Below are positions 25,245 to 33,203 of a stretch of DNA of 55,072 bases, in pieces (position 1 is the first letter of the stretch; each line of letters begins with the position of its first letter). Source of the DNA: Hassallia byssoidea VB512170 (GTDB lineage Bacteria > Cyanobacteriota > Cyanobacteriia > Cyanobacteriales > Nostocaceae); the NCBI RefSeq assembly GCF_000817785.2, contig NZ_JTCM02000041.1, positions 1 to 55,072 of the forward strand, in the 5' to 3' direction. The translations under genes were made by a program, and so were the position numbers. The notes beneath the pieces were generated by a model, which worked only from the letters and a program-made list of their open reading frames with translations, was not told the DNA's origin and made no database searches.

Positions 25245-26153
25245 TTAATTACCTGTATTTTCCGAACGACGTTTAATTCTTTTCATTGCCATTTCCAAAC
25301 TTAACTGCATCCGTCTGAATGCTCTGGCAAGTTGACCGATTTCATCATTAGATAATTGCTCAAATTCTACATCCATATGCCCCGTACTGACTTCTTCCGC
25401 TACGCGAGTTATCCGTTTGAGAGGACGAACAACTTTTTGATTCAAAAAGAGGTTGACTAAAAAGATAACAGTAAGAAAAACAGTTGATATAATTACGAGA
25501 ATAACAAAAGAAGCTTGATTAGCTTTGCTAATTACTTTACTTGCTGGTATTGAGATAATTTGAGAGCCAATAATTTCATTTATGCGCCAGCCAAATCCAT
25601 TAGCTGTGCCATAACGCTCAATCATACTTTTAGGTGCCATATCCGGTGAGGTATGACACTTGAGGCAGCTTTCTTCAGTAATGGTCAGCGGACGAGCCAT
25701 ATAGAAGATATCCCCACTTGGCATTGAGCGAAATCCGCTTAATTGTTTGAGATCGCGTTTCTTTTTGAAATTGTTTATAATTGTAGTTTCAAAATTATCA
25801 GCTTTATCTCGAAGATTAGTGGGATTAAGCGTGGCTTCTTTATAGAAAAAGTCCCTGTACTTCGGATTCATTCGCAGATGATCAAAAATCTCCCGTGCAG
25901 AGTACGCAGGCACACTTTGCGGCAAAAACTCAGCTTCTAGTTGATTATCCAAAAGTGGCTTAACTTGAGTATTAGTGTAATCACGTACAGAAGTCATCGT
26001 TTCCATAAGCATGAGAGCGGTTGAAGTAATATCAAGCCTCGCATTCTGCTTCAGCACAGAAGACAGAGCAAATCCACTTAAACTCATACCTAATGCAAGA
26101 ATTATAATCAGCAGAGCTGTAAATTGTTGTTTCAAGTTGAGATTTTTTAACAT
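25245..26153 (-). CDS. Tll0287-like haem sensor (DUF3365) with HAMP domain, no output domain
   Basis: 302 aa. An N-terminal membrane helix (about 10-33) is followed by a periplasmic DUF3365 domain with the c-type haem motif CLKCH (163-167). A second membrane helix (about 214-237) leads to a HAMP domain (VRPLKRITRVAEEVSTG, NDEIGQLARAFRRM). The protein then stops after a short basic tail. The fold resembles the cytochrome-like Tll0287 structure, thought to sense redox state or gas ligands. With no kinase or cyclase attached it must signal through another protein; Ser/Thr kinase genes on both sides are obvious candidates. Partner choice is inference. Confidence 0.87.
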   Translation of the reverse strand: MLKNLNLKQQFTALLIIILALGMSLSGFALSSVLKQNARLDITSTALMLMETMTSVRDYTNTQVKPLLDNQLEAEFLPQSVPAYSAREIFDHLRMNPKYRDFFYKEATLNPTNLRDKADNFETTIINNFKKKRDLKQLSGFRSMPSGDIFYMARPLTITEESCLKCHTSPDMAPKSMIERYGTANGFGWRINEIIGSQIISIPASKVISKANQASFVILVIISTVFLTVIFLVNLFLNQKVVRPLKRITRVAEEVSTGHMDVEFEQLSNDEIGQLARAFRRMQLSLEMAMKRIKRRSENTGN

Positions 26154-26499
26154 GATTCTGGCTCACTTGCAATTTAAATTTCTCTTACCAAAGGTGGTTG
26201 AAGTTACAGTCCGTTACATCTTACCTTTTTTAGTAATTTATGTAGCTACAAAAGCGAAATGCAGGATTCCGGTACTATGCCTGGAGAAGTCGGTAACTAA
26301 GATTGGGGGAAAAGTTAATATAATTTGATATTTTGGATGTGTGGATTTTAGACTATAAAATCCTTATCCTCAAAGAGATTGAATAATTTAAGTATTGTAA
26401 GCCGAAAGTGAAATGATACCAAAGAATTAAAAAATTATCTACCTTTCTACCCTACGATATATTGCAAAAATAAATAGCAGCATTTGGTAATTGTTAACA
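26154..26499. other. Divergent intergenic region, no gene seen
   Basis: About 350 AT-rich bases between the haem sensor (minus) and the WD40 kinase (plus). It should hold both promoters. I see no repeat, RNA gene or credible small ORF. Confidence 0.5.
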
Positions 26500-28305
26500 A
26501 TGGTGTGGAAACCGGGGCAGCCTTTATTTGGAGGGCGCTACATTATCGAAAGCAAACTAGGCGAAGGTGGAATTGGCATTACCTATCTTGCCAGAAACCT
26601 ACGCAATGAACTACGAGTAATTAAAACCCTCAAAGAAGAAATTCTTAATCACCCGGTTTGGAAACAGCACCGCGACAAATTACGGCAAGACTTTCGCGAT
26701 GAAGCTGTTCGTTTAGCTGTGTGTCGCCATCCTCATATAGTGGAGGTAGAAACTATCTTCGATGAGGGCAAATTTCCTTGCATGGTAATGGAGTATGTCG
26801 AAGGAGAAGATTTAGGTAAGCGTTTGGCAAGGGTGAGGTTGCTATCAGAAGCAGAAGCCCTACTATATATTCGACAAATTGGTGATGCGTTGATGGTAAT
26901 TCACAATAAAGGCTTGCTGCATCGTGACCTCAAGCCGCGTAACATTATGCTTCGTTCTGGCAAATCAGAAGCAGTGTTGATTGACTTTGGTATTGCGAGA
27001 GATTTTATCCCTAATGTTGTCCAAAAACATACAGTATATCGCACTCCTGGTTTTGCCCCTCCAGAACAGTATGATTTAGTTGCACCACGGGGAGAATTTA
27101 TTGATATCTACGCCCTCGCCGCCACTTTATATAACTTATTAACCGGAGTTGTGCCCACGAGTGCAGAAGACAGACGCAACAATATTCCCCTGCAACCACC
27201 GCAACGCTTCAATCGCAATATTAGTGACAGAGTAAATCAGGCAATTATGCAGGCTATGGATTTGCAGGCAAATTATCGCCCCCAATCCGTGCAGGAGTGG
27301 TTGAATTTATTGGCTGCTGATGTTGGAGAAGATGTACCATCAACACTTAAGAGCCAACTGATAACACCTAATCCACAAATCCCAAAACCTGCTGTAGTAG
27401 CTTCACTAGAGTGGCAATGCGTACATACCCTCAAAGGTCATACCAGCATGGTTCAGGCGATCGCTATTAGTCCTGATGGGCAACTAATTGCCAGTGGTAG
27501 TAATGACAATAATATCAAGTTATGGCAACTAACAACCGGCAAACTATTACGTAATTTTAATCGTTGGTTTTCCGGTCATTCCAGCATGGTTGATTCCCTC
27601 GCCTTTAGCCCAGACGGAAAGCTTCTTGCCAGCGGCAGTTGGGATGACACTATTAAATTATGGCAAGTAAATACAGGCAAACAAATCTCTACTTTCACAG
27701 GTCATTCTAACTGGGTTAATTCCGTCGCCTTTAGTCCAGAGGGACAGATGCTTGCTAGTGGTAGTGCTGACCACACGATCAAATTATGGCAAATAAAGAC
27801 AGGCAGACAAATCTCTACTCTCACAGGTCATTTGGACTTAGTTGGGTCAGTCGCCTTTAGCCAAGATGGAGAAATTCTCGCAAGTGGCAGTGCTGACTAC
27901 ACTATCAAACTTTGGCAAGTACACACAGGTAGAGAAATTTGCACTTTTGCAAGTCATTTTTTCTATGTTAACTCTGTCGCCTTTAGTCCAGATGGACAAT
28001 TGCTTGCTAGTGGTAGTGCTGACAACACTATCAAATTCTGGCAAGTAAGTACAGGTAAAGAACTTCGCACTCTCACTGGGCATTTGGACTCAGTTTGGTC
28101 AGTCGCCTTTAGTCCAGATGGGCAACTTCTTGCTAGTGCTAGTTGGGACAAAACTATCAAAATTTGGCACGCAAGCACAGCTAAAGAAATCTGCACTCTC
28201 ACTGGTCATCTCAACTATGTCAGAACCGTTGCCTTCAGTCCCGATGGGCGAACCTTAGTTAGCGGTAGTGATGACGACACCATCAAGATTTGGCGACGAA
28301 AATAA
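26500..28305 (+). CDS. Ser/Thr protein kinase with seven-blade WD40 propeller
   Basis: 601 aa from the ATG (MVWKPGQPL); the frame extends three codons to a TTG that is not needed. Kinase domain about 10-275: KLGEGGIGITYL, VIKTLK, HRDLKPRN, DFGIA, GFAPPEQY. After a linker there are seven WD40 repeats (about 305-600), each of the form GH..V..VAFSPDG..LASGS.D.TIKLWQ, enough for one closed propeller. The fifth repeat starts ASH instead of TGH. Such kinase-WD40 fusions are typical of multicellular cyanobacteria; the propeller is a protein-binding platform. The repeats are very similar to one another, which suggests recent internal duplication or gene conversion. Confidence 0.93.
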   Translation: MVWKPGQPLFGGRYIIESKLGEGGIGITYLARNLRNELRVIKTLKEEILNHPVWKQHRDKLRQDFRDEAVRLAVCRHPHIVEVETIFDEGKFPCMVMEYVEGEDLGKRLARVRLLSEAEALLYIRQIGDALMVIHNKGLLHRDLKPRNIMLRSGKSEAVLIDFGIARDFIPNVVQKHTVYRTPGFAPPEQYDLVAPRGEFIDIYALAATLYNLLTGVVPTSAEDRRNNIPLQPPQRFNRNISDRVNQAIMQAMDLQANYRPQSVQEWLNLLAADVGEDVPSTLKSQLITPNPQIPKPAVVASLEWQCVHTLKGHTSMVQAIAISPDGQLIASGSNDNNIKLWQLTTGKLLRNFNRWFSGHSSMVDSLAFSPDGKLLASGSWDDTIKLWQVNTGKQISTFTGHSNWVNSVAFSPEGQMLASGSADHTIKLWQIKTGRQISTLTGHLDLVGSVAFSQDGEILASGSADYTIKLWQVHTGREICTFASHFFYVNSVAFSPDGQLLASGSADNTIKFWQVSTGKELRTLTGHLDSVWSVAFSPDGQLLASASWDKTIKIWHASTAKEICTLTGHLNYVRTVAFSPDGRTLVSGSDDDTIKIWRRK

Positions 28306-28355
28306 TATTGACACACAGATTTGACACTCTCCCGATTATTCTGACAAATTTTTTA

Positions 28356-28428
28356 AACCTTCAGGTAGACTCGGTATTTACAAAATATTGTCACAATAAT
28401 GACGACAACGCCTATTTTTGCAGTCAAT
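28356..28428. repeat. Dispersed ~73-bp repeat, copy 1
   Basis: Matches 31003-31076 in the same orientation with few differences (shared core CAAAATATTGTC, then AATAATGACGACAACGCC and TATTTTTGCAGTCAAT). The two copies flank the kinase/PBP gene at 28584-30557. Copy 1 runs directly into a radA fragment; copy 2 does not. Confidence 0.85.
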
Positions 28429-28501
28429 AGATTTGGGAGTAGCGATCGCTATTGTTGCCAGTTTGGGCGATCGCATGATGCCAGATGAAGATGATGAGTA
28501 A
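28427..28501 (+). pseudogene. Collapsed radA fragment
   Basis: The frame reads DLGVAIAIVASLGDR followed at once by MMPDEDDE and a stop. The first part equals the RadA Lon-like domain (DLGVAIAIVASFRDR, coded near 22051-22100), and the DNA is nearly identical there. The second part equals the RadA C-terminus (LMPDEDED). About 70 codons between them are missing. No start codon precedes it. Confidence 0.8.
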
Positions 28502-28583
28502 AATTTCGCGCAAAGGCGTTAAGAAACACTTTACACCTTTGCGTGATTAAAAAATAGAAAAGTGCCATACAAATCGCTCAAAG

Positions 28584-30557
28584 CTATCGTGTCACTCTTC
28601 TAAATGGTACAAATCCCGCTTCTTCTACCATTTTTTGTCCTTCATCGCTTAATATTATGTTGGCATAAGCAATACCTGCCTGCTCATCAAATCCAGAATC
28701 AAGTTTGATAACTACATATAGTTTGCCGTTTAATTCTTGCGGGTAATAATTTTCATGAATCAGGTTTTTATTCACAGCAGTACATTTGTCGTCAGCGCAA
28801 GGAGACACCGCAAGAGAATTCTTATCTTTAGCAATAGGTAAAACGCGCATCTCTTTTTTGTTGATAGTTTGCGAGACTGTCAGCGTAGTGATACTGCCAG
28901 GAGTTTCAGCAAGAGCTTTTATGAGTTCTGTCGGGTTAGCGAACTCTTGAACATTTGTCCCATAAGCTTGTTTCTTTAATACAGTTTCTTGAAATTTTAC
29001 TAGTACATAACTTTGTTTTTGTTGCCGATTAAGTCTAAAAGGAGTAATTTTGAGATCGGGTCCACCCAACTGCTGCCAATTTGTGACTTTACCCTGAAAT
29101 ATATTCCGTAAATCTTCCAAAGTTAAACTTTTCAACATTTGGGAAGTTAATCCCGAATTTACACAAACAGCTTCAGCATCATAAGCAATAGGTTCTTCTC
29201 GAAGTGTAAAACCCTTATTTTTAGCTGACAATTTTGGTTCTTCTGTCATCATTAATGCAGTCTGGGCAAAACTAATTTTACCCTCAATCAACCATTTTAT
29301 TCCCGTACTAGACCCAGGATTTTCTCCAGATGGAAACTTGTCCGTATGTTCTAATTTAAATTGAGGATGATATTTCTGTAGACGGGCAATTTCTAACTTA
29401 TTCAATAATGAAAAAAGTGTAGAACCTCCATAGAGAACTTGTGTAAGTGCGGGAACATTTGGAACATCAGCGATGCGACGACATATTGTTAAAATCCCCC
29501 GCTTTTGACAATAATTTGTCGGCTTGTCAGGTACAATGAAAATTACTGCAAGGGCTAAAGTAGCAATTCCTGCAATAATCCACGGCAAATTAGTTATTTG
29601 TCTATTTGTGGATGTCGAGTTAAATTGCTGTTGATTGTCTCTATTATTAAATAAAGTTGTATTTTCACGTATTGTTGTTTGAGGCAAGGTTGTCTGTAGA
29701 ACTGAAGTTAAATTTATTGGGCTTACCTCTTTCTTTTGAGCCTTATCAAGCAAATTTAACCATTCTATAATTGACTGGGGTCGTTCAGCAGCAAAGATTT
29801 TCATTCCTTGAAGAATGGCATTATTTGTGTAAGGACTAATTCGGGGATTTAATTGCTGTGGAGATATAAGAGGGTCTTTTCCACTTTGATTAATGTGAAA
29901 GTATCTCGTTTGGGAATCTACTGGTTTTTGTTTAGTTAACAAAAAATATAGCGTTGCAGCCAACGCATAAATATCTGTATAAGCTTCTTGCGGAGCATCT
30001 ACAGAATACTGTTCAATAGGTGCAAAACATTCAGTTAAGGCTCTAGTTTTAATTTTGATATCAACTTCACGAGCAATTCCAAAATCAATTAATACTGCTT
30101 CATTGTTACTTGGTTGAATAATAATATTTGCTGGCTTCACATCTCGATGCACCAGGTTATTTTTATGAACAACCTGTAAGGCTGCACTAATTTGATGGAT
30201 ATAATTTAATGCTTCCTGTTGTGTTATTCCCCGAAATGCTCTATCGTTGAGATTATCACCGGGAATATATTGCATGACAATACATTCTAGTCCTGACTCG
30301 GAAAAAAAATCGTATATTTGCACAATATGAGGATGAGAACATCGACTTAAACATCGTGCTTCGTGATAAAAATCTTGCTGTAATTTCTCAAAGTATGCTT
30401 GAGCTTTTAATTCTGGATTGAGAGTTTTGATTACAACGTCTCGACTCAATTTTGTATCTAAAACCCAGTATGCTATACCAAAGCCTCCTTTTCCCAGAAT
30501 TTTTCTAATAATATATCGACTATCTTTTAGTTGATGTCCTGGTGCCCAATTACTCAT
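28584..30557 (-). CDS. Transmembrane Ser/Thr kinase with PstS-like extracytoplasmic sensor
   Basis: 657 aa; AGGAG lies just upstream of the ATG. Kinase domain about 13-275: ILGKGGFGIAY, Lys44 in VIKTL, HRDVKPAN (138-145), DFGIA (158-162). A Gln/Thr/Asn-rich linker leads to a single membrane helix (324-343, LPWIIAGIATLALAVIFIV). Residues about 365-655 form a phosphate-binding-protein (PstS-type) domain: YGGSTLF, GSSTGIKWL, LTLEDLRNIFQGKVTNWQQLGG and a C-terminal AYANIILSDEGQKMVEEAGF. It should sit in the cytoplasmic membrane with the binding lobe in the periplasm. It would then be a receptor kinase sensing phosphate or another anion. Flanked by direct repeats 28356-28428 and 31003-31076. Confidence 0.92.
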   Translation of the reverse strand: MSNWAPGHQLKDSRYIIRKILGKGGFGIAYWVLDTKLSRDVVIKTLNPELKAQAYFEKLQQDFYHEARCLSRCSHPHIVQIYDFFSESGLECIVMQYIPGDNLNDRAFRGITQQEALNYIHQISAALQVVHKNNLVHRDVKPANIIIQPSNNEAVLIDFGIAREVDIKIKTRALTECFAPIEQYSVDAPQEAYTDIYALAATLYFLLTKQKPVDSQTRYFHINQSGKDPLISPQQLNPRISPYTNNAILQGMKIFAAERPQSIIEWLNLLDKAQKKEVSPINLTSVLQTTLPQTTIRENTTLFNNRDNQQQFNSTSTNRQITNLPWIIAGIATLALAVIFIVPDKPTNYCQKRGILTICRRIADVPNVPALTQVLYGGSTLFSLLNKLEIARLQKYHPQFKLEHTDKFPSGENPGSSTGIKWLIEGKISFAQTALMMTEEPKLSAKNKGFTLREEPIAYDAEAVCVNSGLTSQMLKSLTLEDLRNIFQGKVTNWQQLGGPDLKITPFRLNRQQKQSYVLVKFQETVLKKQAYGTNVQEFANPTELIKALAETPGSITTLTVSQTINKKEMRVLPIAKDKNSLAVSPCADDKCTAVNKNLIHENYYPQELNGKLYVVIKLDSGFDEQAGIAYANIILSDEGQKMVEEAGFVPFRRVTR

Positions 30558-31167
30558 TATCTTCTCCTGAGTTTAAGCCTACCTTTTTGAACTTATACTG
30601 TGCAAATTCGCCTTTTCAAAACACCCAAATTTTTCTGGTGCTGTTGAAGCGCGATCGCTTTTTTAACTTCATGTTATTTAAATCACAAATTATCCCACAC
30701 ACAAACGCCCGTACAGCGGCTTCATGTGCAGTAGTGATTTACTATTAGACATAGCCGATACACGAAAAAATATTTTATCTTTTTTCAGGGATAATACTAG
30801 ACTGGTAGTATAAAAATATAGCAGATTTTTTGAAAGTTTTATAAATAATAGGACTTACGCAACGGTTTGTATAAAGATATAATCGCTTTTCATAATTTGT
30901 TAGCTGATATAATTTATAATTCTGACTTTCCCTGCATTGCCTCCAATCAGCGTTTTGGATGAATGCGGGCGCTAGTTGCAAAACTGCAATCCTGTCAGTT
31001 TTAACCCTTCAGATAGACTCGCGATTTGCAAAATATTGTCAGAATAATGACGACAACGCCTATTTTTGCAGTCAATCCTTAGCTGACACGTTTTTACTTG
31101 CATAAAGTAAGCAGCTGGAATGTCTGCCAAGATTGTGCTGTAAATTTTGAAGTTGAAAATTTGAATT
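30558..31167. other. Divergent intergenic region with a dispersed repeat
   Basis: 610 bp without a credible gene. It contains HIP1 at about 30650, the common GGACTTACGCAA motif near 30850, and repeat copy 2 at 31003-31076 (73 bp shared with 28356-28428). The remainder is AT-rich and should hold promoters for the receptor kinase (minus) and the Clp-fold protease (plus). Confidence 0.6.
31003..31076. repeat. Dispersed ~73-bp repeat, copy 2
   Basis: Same-orientation partner of 28356-28428, starting AACCCTTCAGATAGACTCG and ending TTTTTGCAGTCAAT. Unlike copy 1 it is followed by unique sequence. Confidence 0.85.
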
Positions 31168-32061
31168 ATGGGCTTTGGTATCGGAGATTTATTCTGGATT
31201 TTCCTGCTTTTGTCTTCCCTGCAACCTATCTGGCAAAGACGTCAGATTGAATATCGTCGGGTGAGTTCTCTCCAACAATTCCAGCAAGAACGCAAAAGCC
31301 GAGTGATATTGCTGATTCACCGTCAAGAGTCTATCAGCTTATTAGGAATTCCTATTTCGCGCTACATTACCATCGAAGACTCAGAACAGATACTGCGGGC
31401 AATTCGTCTCACCCCCCCAGATGTCCCCATTGACTTAATTTTGCACACTCCAGGCGGTTTGGTTTTAGCAACCGAACAAATCGCTAGAGCCTTAATTCGC
31501 CATCCGGCAAAAGTAACTGTTTTTGTACCTCATTATGCCATGAGTGGCGGTACAATGCTTGCTCTGGCTGCTGATGAAATCGTCATGGATGCTAACGCTG
31601 TTTTGGGACCAGTCGATCCGCAATTAGGTAACTTTCCGGCTGCGAGTATCATCAAAGTTGTGGAAGATAAACCCATCGGTGAAATTGACGACCAAACCCT
31701 GATTATGGCGGATTTGTCACGCAAAGCAATCCAGCAAGTGCAGCGATTTGTCAGGACTCTACTGAAAGACAATATTCCCACACAGAAAGTTCAGCCAGAA
31801 AATATCGAATCTATCATTGATGCCTTGACTACAGGACGCGTCACCCACGATTATCCGATCACAGTTGAAGAAGCTACAGAAATGGGGCTGCCCATAACAG
31901 TCGGACTGCCCCGTTCAATTTACGATCTCATGGATATGTATCCGCAACCACAAGGCGGACGCCCCAGCGTGCAATACATACCCATGCCTTACAGCGATCG
32001 CCGCCCAATTCTACCCGTGCCTAAAGGCAGACCCTTAGAAGAACCCACTCAGATGAAATGA
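31168..32061 (+). CDS. SDH-type Clp-fold membrane serine protease
   Basis: 297 aa. An N-terminal hydrophobic segment (about 5-22, GDLFWIFLLLSSLQPIW) anchors the protein. The Clp/crotonase-like fold has LILHTPGG (93-97), the nucleophile block HYAMSGGTMLALAADEI with Ser126, and GPVDPQLG. This matches the SDH family of Clp-fold serine proteinases (Ser/Asp/His), distinct from SppA (Ser/Lys). A membrane protein quality-control role is likely by analogy. The tail is Pro-rich. The gene stands alone and is convergent with the next. Confidence 0.87.
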   Translation: MGFGIGDLFWIFLLLSSLQPIWQRRQIEYRRVSSLQQFQQERKSRVILLIHRQESISLLGIPISRYITIEDSEQILRAIRLTPPDVPIDLILHTPGGLVLATEQIARALIRHPAKVTVFVPHYAMSGGTMLALAADEIVMDANAVLGPVDPQLGNFPAASIIKVVEDKPIGEIDDQTLIMADLSRKAIQQVQRFVRTLLKDNIPTQKVQPENIESIIDALTTGRVTHDYPITVEEATEMGLPITVGLPRSIYDLMDMYPQPQGGRPSVQYIPMPYSDRRPILPVPKGRPLEEPTQMK

Positions 32062-32091
32062 GCTAATAATGTCATCATTTTTTGCTTGTAC

Positions 32092-32835
32092 CTAAGGTGT
32101 TGGTGAAGCTGTTGGTGAAGGCACCACCTCAGGTAAAGTTGTCGGTGTCGCCGTTGGTGTCGCCGTTGGTGTCGCCGTTGGTGTCGCCGTTGGTGTCGCC
32201 GTTGGTGTCGCCGTTGGTGTCGCCGTTGGTGTTGGCGTAGTTCTTGTTCTTGGTCTGGTTGTCGGTCTGGTTGTCGGTCTTGTAGTTGGTCTGGTTGTCG
32301 GTGTCGCTGTTGGGGTTGGTGAAGATGTCGGCGCAGGACTTGGCTGAGTACTCGGCTGACCTCCGCTTGTCTTTGCTTCTTCGTTCAATCTCTGGCGAAA
32401 TGCTAGATCGGCAATTCCAGTTTCTTGTAACTGAAATCTTTTTTGAGCTTCTTTAACCGCTGCTTCCGTCCGCGAACCATAAAACTGATCGCGGGGTAGA
32501 GGATTTTTAGGCTTCAATACTGCATTCAAGTTTGCCTGTAAAATTTGAATTATATTCGCGGCAAAATCTTGAGTTTTTGGTCCTGCTATGCCATCAGCTG
32601 GTGTTAATTTGTACCCTGTTTGAAATTCACGAATTGCTTTTTTAGTTTTCGCATCCGTTAAGGGTGTATTTGTTAAGTCAACGCTATAGCCCAATCCCCG
32701 CAATACTGCACGGAATTGTTGTGGACTATAATTACGTTGGCGAGCAGCACTAGCTGTATCTGAAATTACTACACTAGCTGTTATCAGGCAGACAACAGCA
32801 ACAGGAATGCTTGATTTTCCAAACCCACACCACAT
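32092..32835 (-). CDS. Peptidoglycan-binding protein with Thr-Pro repeat tail
   Basis: 247 aa. Signal peptide (hydrophobic core about 9-25, cleavage near TASA). Two peptidoglycan-binding-type helical modules follow: one with FRAVLRGLGY, KKAIREFQTGYKLTPADGIAG, the other with LQANLNAVL, TEAAVKEAQKRFQLQETGIAD. From about residue 158 the chain is a disordered Thr/Pro/Ala/Arg tail of TPTA and TRPT repeats coded by 12-bp DNA repeats (32130-32300). The protein is expected in the periplasm, bound to the wall, with the tail as spacer or glycosylation site. The tail length likely varies between strains because of the DNA repeat. Confidence 0.87.
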   Translation of the reverse strand: MWCGFGKSSIPVAVVCLITASVVISDTASAARQRNYSPQQFRAVLRGLGYSVDLTNTPLTDAKTKKAIREFQTGYKLTPADGIAGPKTQDFAANIIQILQANLNAVLKPKNPLPRDQFYGSRTEAAVKEAQKRFQLQETGIADLAFRQRLNEEAKTSGGQPSTQPSPAPTSSPTPTATPTTRPTTRPTTRPTTRPRTRTTPTPTATPTATPTATPTATPTATPTATPTATPTTLPEVVPSPTASPTP

Positions 32836-33051
32836 GGTTGAAACTCCTTTTGATTAAATCAGCTATATATTCGGGTCAATAGCTGATCTTTAGTTTATTT
32901 AACCTCATTATTAATTATTTTTGATTAAATTAAGTTATATCTAAATAAAATTAGGTGGATACTATAAATAAATTTTTGTCATCTTTCTGTAGACTGATTT
33001 TAAATTAAAAGTGGATATATACTGAAAACAGCATAAAGCACATAAATTAGA

Positions 33052-33176
33052 GATGTCATAGGACTGCCGCAAAACTAAAGTTTTGTAGAGGCAATAGCCT
33101 TCGGCTACATGAATTGCCCCTACGTAAATTCAAGCTTTGATGACGAAGGAAGTGCGTAAGTCCTATGTCATAAGGA
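33052..33176. repeat. MITE-like palindromic element
   Basis: Ends GATGTCATAGGACT (33052-33065) and AGTCCTATGTCAT (about 33160-33174) are imperfect inverted repeats. The interior GTAGAGGCAATAGCC...GAATTGCCCCTACG folds as a second, nested hairpin with the tetraloop-like CTTCGG. The surrounding gap 32836-33203 contains no gene. Confidence 0.6.
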
Positions 33177-33203
33177 ACATTTCTAAAATCCACTTATCAG
33201 CGA

